Positions 1 to 4,325 of a stretch of 6,323 bases of DNA are shown in pieces. The notes below the pieces were generated by a model. It was not told the DNA's origin, did no database searches, and saw only the letters and a program-made list of their open reading frames with translations. Location of the stretch: assembly GCA_021161135.1 (NCBI GenBank), contig JAGHBD010000014.1:1-6323 (forward strand), in the 5' to 3' direction. The translations under genes were made by a program, and so were the position numbers. Positions within the stretch are counted from its first letter, which is position 1. Each line of letters starts with the position of its first letter. Source of the DNA: Thermoplasmata archaeon (lineage in GTDB: Archaea > Thermoplasmatota > E2 > UBA202 > JdFR-43).

Positions 1-242
1 CCTTATATCAATTACCTTTGCTTTGCAATCCAGTTGCGTAAGAACGGATGAAAGATAAAGGAGGCCGAGGGGAGGAGCATATAAAAATTCTTTTTCACCT
101 CCATAAAAAGGATACGTATCTGTTGTGGGGTAAAGGAGGAGGAATCGCATATTATAAAACTTGGCTTCAGATATAAAAATTGCCAAATGACAGCCAACTA
201 ATTTTTTAAAAAATTTTATTAAGAGGTTGCAATTCTCCTCTT
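1..242. other. Left-end region without a convincing gene
   Basis: I find no gene here that I can defend. Plus-strand frames that could continue an upstream gene all stop within the first 58 bases. A 42-codon plus-strand frame (48-176) and a 61-codon minus-strand frame (12-197) are open, but neither has recognisable motifs or a good start signal. The nonamer TAAAGGAGG, which looks like a strong Shine-Dalgarno motif, occurs at 56-64 and 131-139 with no start codon at the right distance. The TATA-like string ATATAAAAATT occurs at 79-89 and 171-181. The last 40 bases form the promoter of the gene at 243. The rest may be a decayed gene end or a leader or RNA region; the sequence does not decide. 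Confidence 0.5.
205..222 (+). promoter_or_regulatory. TATA-box promoter of the membrane protein/trm56 unit
   Basis: A run of A and T (core AAATTTTATTA at 211-221) is centred about 27 bases before the ATG at 243. This is the usual archaeal distance between TATA box and transcription start, so the transcript probably begins at or within a few bases of the ATG. No GGAGG-type ribosome binding site lies between box and ATG (the stretch reads TTCTCCTCTT), which agrees with leaderless or near-leaderless translation. Confidence 0.55.
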
Positions 243-668
243 ATGATTAAGATAAGCAAGGGGCTCCTTTCATTCCTCTCTGGCTTGGGCTTTATGGGAC
301 TTGGCTTTTACATATTTTTCTTTGGCTTTGTTGCCTTCGATTATAAATTGCTTGGCAACTACATCCTCCTATTTTCCATACTAACTGCAATACTTGGATG
401 TATAGTCGTCTATTTCTTAGCTGTAGCATTCTCATTCACCACACAGGTAAGGATAAATGTCGATACCACTCTCGGAGGATTCATTGGGGGAATACTCACA
501 ATGGTTGCAATAATTCTCATGGTTCTTTCGTTCAGGGCAGAAAGTCTTGGATTGATGGAAGGATTGGGAATAGCGGATAAAATACATCCTATCGTTACCT
601 TCTTCCTTTCCGCAGCCTGCACAATGCTTTTCATATGGCCTGAAGAGCAAAGAGAAGAGAGATGGTAG
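243..668 (+). CDS. Four-helix integral membrane protein, function unknown
   Basis: I do not recognise this 141-residue protein. It has four strongly hydrophobic segments, roughly residues 7-31, 38-63, 77-97 and 113-132. Short polar links separate them, and the tail (PEEQREERW) is highly charged. The lysines before the first helix suggest that both ends face the cytoplasm. There is no cleavable signal peptide, no cysteine pair and no obvious catalytic motif. Glycines recur in the first and third helices (GLGFMGLGF; GGFIGG), suggesting tight helix packing. The ATG at 243 fits a TATA box 27 bases upstream. Its TAG stop (666-668) overlaps the ATG of the Trm56-HD gene (662), so the two are probably co-transcribed and translationally coupled. 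Coupling alone does not show a shared function. Confidence 0.8.
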   Translation: MIKISKGLLSFLSGLGFMGLGFYIFFFGFVAFDYKLLGNYILLFSILTAILGCIVVYFLAVAFSFTTQVRINVDTTLGGFIGGILTMVAIILMVLSFRAESLGLMEGLGIADKIHPIVTFFLSAACTMLFIWPEEQREERW

Positions 669-1690
669 TCGTTGTTTATAGATACGGGCATAGAATATCA
701 AGAGATAAGAGAATCACGACACATGTTGCTTTGGTAGCCAGAGCTTTCAATGCAGATGGTATTGTTATCGACACAAAAGATGAGGGAATCGAGGAGAGTG
801 TGAAAAAAGTTGTTGAGAAATTTGGTAATGATTTTTTCATAAAAACGGGAGTGCCATGGAAAAAATTTTTTGGTGAATGGAAAGGCAAGATAGTTCATTT
901 AACCATGTATGGTGAAAGAATTGATAATGTCATAAATGAAATAAAAAAGCATGATAATATTCTCGTGGTTGTCGGCTCCGAAAAAGTTCCGAGAGAATTT
1001 TATGAAATTGCAGATTATAACGTCGCCATAGGAAATCAGCCGCATTCGGAGGTGGCGGCGCTGGCCATTTTCCTTCATTTCCTCACAGATGGTAAATGGC
1101 TGGAGAAAAAATTTGATGGCATTATGGAGATTGAGCCGTGTAAAAAAGGAAAGAAAATCAGATACAATTATGAAAAGATTTTACGCATCGAGGGCTGCAA
1201 TGAAGCGGTGATCAAACACTGCAAGATGGTTTATGAACTTGCCAGAAGAATTGCTGAGAGAATAGCCAAAAATGGAATAAGCGTTGATATTTCTGCAATA
1301 GAAGCTGGGGCAATGCTCCATGATGTGGGGCGAAGCAAAACACATGGAATAATGCACATCATAGAAGGAGCGAAAATTGCAAGGAAATATGGATTGCCAA
1401 AAAAAATCATTGATATCATTGAGCATCATGGAGGTGCTGGAATTGATAGCGAGGAGGCGAAAAAACTTGGATTGCCACCCAAGGATTATTCACCTCGAAC
1501 CATAGAAGAAATGATTGTCGCCCATGCAGACAACCTTACAAATACAAAATACAGAAAATTCAGGCAGGCATATTACGAACTAAAAATGAAGGCAGGGGAA
1601 AAAGCAGCGGAAAAGCTGAGGAGATTACATGAAAAGCTCAGCAGTCTGGCAGGCATTGATATAGATGAAATAGTGGATGAGATGCGTTAA
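662..1690 (+). CDS. tRNA (cytidine(56)-2'-O)-methyltransferase Trm56 fused to a C-terminal HD phosphohydrolase domain
   Basis: The protein has 342 residues and two domains. Residues 1 to about 166 match archaeal Trm56, a SPOUT-fold (knotted) methylase that puts a 2'-O-methyl group on C56 of the tRNA T-loop using S-adenosylmethionine. The family landmarks are GHRISRDKRITTHVALVARA (9-28), HLTMYG (79-84), VVVGSEKVP (102-110) and NVAIGNQPHSEVAALAIFL (120-138); the last two form the cofactor-binding knot. Residues from about 168 to 342 match the archaeal HD-domain family TIGR00295. The likely metal ligands are H186, H220-D221 (in LHDVGRSKTHG), perhaps H228, H232, H255 and H256, and D290 (AHADNL). 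Both domains look complete, with no stop or frame change between them. The substrate of the HD part is unknown; by family it hydrolyses a phosphoester. The gene overlaps the upstream membrane protein by 7 bases, behind a purine-rich stretch that makes only a weak ribosome binding site. Its stop shares TTAA with the convergent leuB. Confidence 0.93.
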   Translation: MVVVVYRYGHRISRDKRITTHVALVARAFNADGIVIDTKDEGIEESVKKVVEKFGNDFFIKTGVPWKKFFGEWKGKIVHLTMYGERIDNVINEIKKHDNILVVVGSEKVPREFYEIADYNVAIGNQPHSEVAALAIFLHFLTDGKWLEKKFDGIMEIEPCKKGKKIRYNYEKILRIEGCNEAVIKHCKMVYELARRIAERIAKNGISVDISAIEAGAMLHDVGRSKTHGIMHIIEGAKIARKYGLPKKIIDIIEHHGGAGIDSEEAKKLGLPPKDYSPRTIEEMIVAHADNLTNTKYRKFRQAYYELKMKAGEKAAEKLRRLHEKLSSLAGIDIDEIVDEMR

Positions 1691-2799
1691 TCCATGTTTC
1701 TTATCACTTCTTCTGCCATCTCAAGCGTGGACGCATTTCCCCCCATATCATATGTGCGAACTTTCCCTTCCTTAATTGTTCTCGCTATTCCATTCTCCAG
1801 CCTCTCTGCCAGTTTTTTCTCGCCAAGCCAGTCAAGCATCATTTTTACAGAGCGGAGCATGGCAATTGGATTCACAACATATTTGCCCGCATATTTTGGC
1901 GCTGAGCCATGAACTGGCTCGAAGATGGCGTAGTCATCGCCAATGTTGCCGCCGCAGGCAAAACCCAGCCCGCCGACGAGCTGGGCTGCCAAGTCGGATA
2001 TGATATCGCCGAACATATTTGATGATACCAAGACATCATATCGCTCTGGATTTTTAATGAGCCACATTGCCATTGCATCTATGTTGGCTTCCATATATTC
2101 GATGCCTTTGTACTTAGGTGCAAGTTTTCTTGCCTCCTCAATCATCATTCCCGACGTTTCTCTTATCACATTTGGCTTTTCTACAACTATAACACTCATT
2201 CTATTGTTTTCCTTTGCATAATCAAATGCTTTCTTTACTATACGATAGCATCCTTTTCTTGTGAAAATTCTCAAAGATATTGCAAGTTCATCATTGGGCA
2301 CATCTTTAAATTTCTGCATATTTGGATGTATTTCCAGAGCCTTTCTCACCTCATCTGGCACAGGATGAAATTCTACTCCCGAGTATAGTCCTTCAGTATT
2401 CTCTCTAAAAATGACAATATCTATATCATCTCTGTAATTCAATGGATTTCCTTCATATGCTTTGCAGGGGCGAACATTTGCATATAAATCAAACATCTGG
2501 CGAAGTTTTACTATAGGGCTGAAATATTCCACCTTGCCTTTAAGATACTCTGGAAGCTCTTCTTCTGCCTCCTTTTTTGGCTTGGATGTGATGGCTCCGA
2601 AAAGAGCGCAATCTGTTTCTTTTAGCAATTCTACAGTTCTTTCTGGCAGCGGATTTCCCTCTTTTTTCCAGAATTCCCAGCCTATATCGCCATATATATA
2701 TTCTGCATCAAGCTCGAGAGCATTTAGAACGATCTGTGCAGCTTCCATCACTTCTTTTCCCACTCCATCTCCTGGGAGCATGGCTATTTTATATTTCAT
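1687..2799 (-). CDS. leuB: 3-isopropylmalate dehydrogenase (isocitrate/isopropylmalate dehydrogenase family)
   Basis: This 370-residue protein is a full-length member of the beta-decarboxylating dehydrogenase family. Its likely reaction is oxidation and decarboxylation of 3-isopropylmalate to 2-oxoisocaproate in leucine synthesis. Visible landmarks are GDGVGKEV (10-17), the substrate loop SPIVKLR (94-100), substrate arginines R100, R110 and R132, Y139, K208, and metal aspartates D241, D265 and D269 (signature NMFGDIISD, 261-269). The cofactor loop is HGSAPKYAG (298-306). The SPIVKLR loop resembles archaeal LeuB and AksF enzymes rather than isocitrate dehydrogenase, which has Asn where I96 stands. 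Residues K302-Y303 in the cofactor loop are those that bind the 2'-phosphate of NADP in E. coli isocitrate dehydrogenase, so cofactor choice is uncertain. The ATG lies 11 bases inside leuD behind a strong ribosome binding site, so both come from one transcript. Adjacency to leuD favours leucine synthesis; homoisocitrate, methylmalate or isocitrate activity is possible. Confidence 0.88.
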   Translation of the reverse strand: MKYKIAMLPGDGVGKEVMEAAQIVLNALELDAEYIYGDIGWEFWKKEGNPLPERTVELLKETDCALFGAITSKPKKEAEEELPEYLKGKVEYFSPIVKLRQMFDLYANVRPCKAYEGNPLNYRDDIDIVIFRENTEGLYSGVEFHPVPDEVRKALEIHPNMQKFKDVPNDELAISLRIFTRKGCYRIVKKAFDYAKENNRMSVIVVEKPNVIRETSGMMIEEARKLAPKYKGIEYMEANIDAMAMWLIKNPERYDVLVSSNMFGDIISDLAAQLVGGLGFACGGNIGDDYAIFEPVHGSAPKYAGKYVVNPIAMLRSVKMMLDWLGEKKLAERLENGIARTIKEGKVRTYDMGGNASTLEMAEEVIRNMD

Positions 2800-3286
2800 T
2801 GGAGACCCTCCTTTTCATGTAGGGAATCAATCCCCCTGATTTAATAATTTCTGCCAAAAAGGGCGGGAGAGGTTTAATTTTATATGTTGCCCCTTTGCTA
2901 AGGTTCTTTATCTCTCCCTTATCTGTATCAATTTCCAGTTCATCTCCTTCTTCAATATCATCCACATTCTTGCATTCTATAACCACCAATCCCTGATTTA
3001 TCGCGTTTCTGAAAAATATTCTTGCAAACGATTTAGCCACTATGGCTTCGATGCCAGCATATTTGAGGCACGTTGCCGCCTGCTCTCTGGAGGAACCACA
3101 ACCAAAGTTTTTGCCAGCAACTATTATCTTTGCGTCCTTAACTTTTTCATGGAATTTTTCATCCAAATCTTCCATTGCATGCTTTGCCATCTCCTGTGCA
3201 TCAACTATCTCAAGATATCTCCCTGGAAATATAACATCCGTATTTATATCATCTCCATATTTTATAACCTTGCTTCTGATTATCAT
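2789..3286 (-). CDS. leuD: 3-isopropylmalate dehydratase small subunit (LeuD)
   Basis: With the start chosen here the protein has 165 residues, the normal size for the short archaeal LeuD/homoaconitase small subunit. With LeuC it isomerises 2-isopropylmalate to 3-isopropylmalate, or acts on citramalate or homocitrate in sister enzymes. It forms the swivelling domain that closes over the iron-sulfur site carried by the large subunit. Landmarks are DDINTDVIFPGRYL (12-25), the substrate loop YLEI (24-27), GKNFGCGSSREQA (58-70) and SFARIFFRNAINQGL (86-100). The frame opens further to an ATG at 3328. The ATG at 3286 is preferred because the family begins just before the KYGDDINTDVI segment and a TATA box sits 27 bases upstream of it, implying a leaderless message. 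The gene overlaps leuB by 11 bases. LeuC is not in the window and must be encoded elsewhere. Confidence 0.9.
   Translation of the reverse strand: MIIRSKVIKYGDDINTDVIFPGRYLEIVDAQEMAKHAMEDLDEKFHEKVKDAKIIVAGKNFGCGSSREQAATCLKYAGIEAIVAKSFARIFFRNAINQGLVVIECKNVDDIEEGDELEIDTDKGEIKNLSKGATYKIKPLPPFLAEIIKSGGLIPYMKRRVSNEI
2806..2811 (-). promoter_or_regulatory. Shine-Dalgarno site of leuB inside leuD
   Basis: On the minus strand GGAGGG lies six bases before the ATG at 2797-2799, inside the last codons of leuD. It supports that start and independent re-initiation on a leuD-leuB message. It contrasts with the operon's first gene, which has no such site. Confidence 0.75.
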
Positions 3287-3306
3287 TTGCACTAAATGCT
3301 TCAAGA

Positions 3307-3320
3307 GTTTAAAATATTTT
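3307..3320 (-). promoter_or_regulatory. TATA-box promoter of leuD-leuB
   Basis: Read on the minus strand this is AAAATATTTTAAAC, an A/T-only TATA box flanked by mixed sequence. Its centre lies about 27 bases upstream of the ATG at 3286, so transcription should start at or next to that ATG and the message is probably leaderless. The more upstream in-frame ATG at 3328 would lie before this promoter's start point. Confidence 0.65.
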
Positions 3321-3395
3321 GGCGTCATTTTGTTCAGAAGATGGATAGAACTCTTGCTTCTTTCTCGAGCAATGTTTTATTTTACTTTACTCATC

Positions 3396-3429
3396 TTTTA
3401 TACTTGCGGATACAGGTTATGTTTTATAC
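3396..3429 (+). repeat. Short direct repeats in the divergent leuD/S8e promoter region
   Basis: TTTTATAC occurs at 3396-3403 and again at 3422-3429, 26 bases apart. A related ATGTTTTAT occurs at 3372-3380 and 3419-3427. They lie just upstream of the S8e TATA box in the 177-base gap between two divergent genes, so they could be regulator-binding or alternative TATA sites. In AT-rich DNA such short repeats can also arise by chance. Confidence 0.25.
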
Positions 3430-3433
3430 AAAA

Positions 3434-3444
3434 ATTTATTTATA
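3434..3444 (+). promoter_or_regulatory. TATA-box promoter of the S8e-SRP19 operon
   Basis: The string TTTATTTATA (3435-3444) is centred about 25 bases before the ATG at 3464, the standard archaeal spacing, which predicts transcription starting on or beside the start codon. The stretch between box and ATG is pyrimidine-rich (TTTCCTCCTT) with no Shine-Dalgarno motif, so the S8e message is probably leaderless. Confidence 0.65.
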
Positions 3445-3463
3445 GGTTCATATTTCCTCCTTT

Positions 3464-3859
3464 ATGCAATGGCACGGAAGAAGCCAGAGAAAAGAGACGG
3501 GCGGAAGATATCGCCCATTCAGGAAGAAAAGGAAATATGAGCTTGGAAGAGATCCGATGCTGGCTACAATTGGCGAGGAGGAGCTAAAGAAAATAAGAGT
3601 AAGAGGCGGAAATTATAAAATAAGGGTTATAGCAGCAAAATATGCCAATGTTACAAATCCGAAGACGGGAGAAACGAAGAAAGTGGAAATAAAGGATGTT
3701 CTTGAAAATCCCGCAAATCCTCACTATGTGAGGAGAGATATAATAACAAAGGGAGCCATAGTGCTTACTGAAATAGGAAAAGCCAAAATAACATCTCGCC
3801 CCGGACAAGATGGATGTGTAAATGCTGTTCTGATAGAGGAAGCAAAGGATGAGGGATAA
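3464..3859 (+). CDS. rps8e: 30S ribosomal protein S8e
   Basis: This 131-residue basic protein is a full-length archaeal S8e, a small-subunit ribosomal protein shared by archaea and eukaryotes. The N-terminus [10 protein letters not shown], then TGGR (12-15) and [11 protein letters not shown] (21-31), is the family signature. VRGGNYKIR (46-54), the [17 protein letters not shown] segment (82-98) and [13 protein letters not shown] (111-123) complete the usual pattern. The ATG at 3464 is favoured because it gives the conserved MQW start and sits 25 bases from a TATA box. Another ATG at 3469 is out of frame and opens only 23 codons. The gene leads a two-gene operon with SRP19, overlapping it by 11 bases, an arrangement that fits other euryarchaea as I recall them. 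Confidence 0.97.
   Translation: MQWHGRSQRKETGGRYRPFRKKRKYELGRDPMLATIGEEELKKIRVRGGNYKIRVIAAKYANVTNPKTGETKKVEIKDVLENPANPHYVRRDIITKGAIVLTEIGKAKITSRPGQDGCVNAVLIEEAKDEG
3836..3840 (+). promoter_or_regulatory. Shine-Dalgarno site of the SRP19 gene
   Basis: GAGGA lies eight bases before the ATG at 3849, inside the last codons of S8e. It supports that start over the out-of-frame ATG at 3860 and indicates re-initiation on the shared message. Confidence 0.65.
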
Positions 3860-4136
3860 ATGGGTTTTGTGGCCCATCTATTTTGATATTGATGCAAGTA
3901 AAAAAGAAGGAAGAAAAGTTGGTAAAGAACTTGCTGTAAAAAATCCCACCGCAGATGAAATTTTTAGGGCAGCAAAAAAACTGGGGCTGAATCCAATCAA
4001 GGAGGAAAAAGCTTATCCGAAAAGATGGTGGAGAAAAGAGGGAAGAATTTTAGTTGATAAAAAAGGAAGAAAAACAGAAATAATAAGAAAAATTGCGGAA
4101 TATATTAAGGAAAATAAAGCCATGAACCAGAGATGA
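3849..4136 (+). CDS. srp19: Signal recognition particle protein SRP19
   Basis: This 95-residue basic protein is archaeal SRP19. It binds the tips of helices 6 and 8 of 7S (SRP) RNA and prepares the RNA for SRP54, which then recognises signal sequences of membrane and secreted proteins. Visible family features are the first strand WVLWPIYFD (5-13), the [18 protein letters not shown] segment (32-49), [15 protein letters not shown] (55-69) and a lysine-rich C-terminal helix ([16 protein letters not shown], 75-90). The length is normal for archaea. The ATG at 3849 places the conserved WVLWP motif at residue 5, has a Shine-Dalgarno site, and overlaps the S8e stop by 11 bases. T-runs follow the stop immediately. 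Confidence 0.95.
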   Translation: MRDKWVLWPIYFDIDASKKEGRKVGKELAVKNPTADEIFRAAKKLGLNPIKEEKAYPKRWWRKEGRILVDKKGRKTEIIRKIAEYIKENKAMNQR

Positions 4137-4138
4137 GG

Positions 4139-4171
4139 TTTTTCTATTTCACTTTTTTAGTTTTAGATTTT
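4139..4171 (+). terminator. T-rich terminator after the S8e-SRP19 operon
   Basis: Three bases after the SRP19 stop there are successive T-runs: five at 4139-4143, six at 4153-4158, then TTTTAGATTTT to 4171. Archaeal RNA polymerase terminates at such oligo-T stretches without a hairpin, and I see no strong hairpin here. Confidence 0.6.
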
Positions 4172-4181
4172 GTTTAAAAAG

Positions 4182-4325
4182 TTGGGGATATGTAGAGTTT
4201 GCGATGGCGAATTGAGTGTAGCCGAAGGCAAAGGATTTCAACATGCTAACGAAAGATTTTATAATCAATTTTTAGCTACCCCTGCTTTTTCAAGAATTTT
4301 CTTGATATACATCTCATCCTCCTGA
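4182..4325 (+). pseudogene. Possible remnant of a gene for a small CxxC protein
   Basis: A plus-strand frame opens after a TAG at 4164-4166 and, from a TTG at 4182, reads MGICRVCDGELSVAEGKG and then FQHANERFYNQF before continuing to TGA at 4323-4325. The start looks like a real zinc-binding N-terminus (CRVC, then a histidine at residue 21), but no second metal-binding pair follows. From 4265 the frame runs antisense to the end of the helicase-nuclease gene, and its last residues (LIYISSS) look like shadow sequence. One reading is that the 5' end of a zinc-ribbon gene was cut off when the right-hand gene arrived. It could equally be chance, or a very small functional peptide. I name no family. 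Confidence 0.22.

Noticed and set aside
48..176. Plus-strand open frame of 42 codons starting at ATG 48
   Set aside because: Its purine-run start encodes a glycine/lysine-rich peptide with no known pattern, and no start signal sits at the right spacing. Mentioned only as a possibility.
12..197. Minus-strand open frame of 61 codons at the left end
   Set aside because: There is no recognisable motif, no promoter or ribosome binding site at its start, and a low-complexity hydrophobic composition typical of chance frames in AT-rich DNA.
3287..3328. Upstream ATG at 3328 as the start of leuD
   Set aside because: The extra 14 residues are not part of the family, and the TATA box lies inside this extension, so the start at 3286 fits better.
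3469..3540. ATG at 3469 with a 23-codon frame inside S8e
   Set aside because: It is out of frame with S8e, short and unsupported; the conserved MQW start at 3464 is correct.
3042..3587. Plus-strand open frame of 181 codons antisense to leuD and across the promoter gap
   Set aside because: It is a shadow of leuD in the opposite strand, with no domain pattern, and it crosses two promoters and the S8e start.
4218..4232. GCC-GAA-GGC mini-hairpin in the gap after SRP19
   Set aside because: A three-base stem is too weak to be a terminator or RNA element; the T-runs at 4139-4171 explain termination better.
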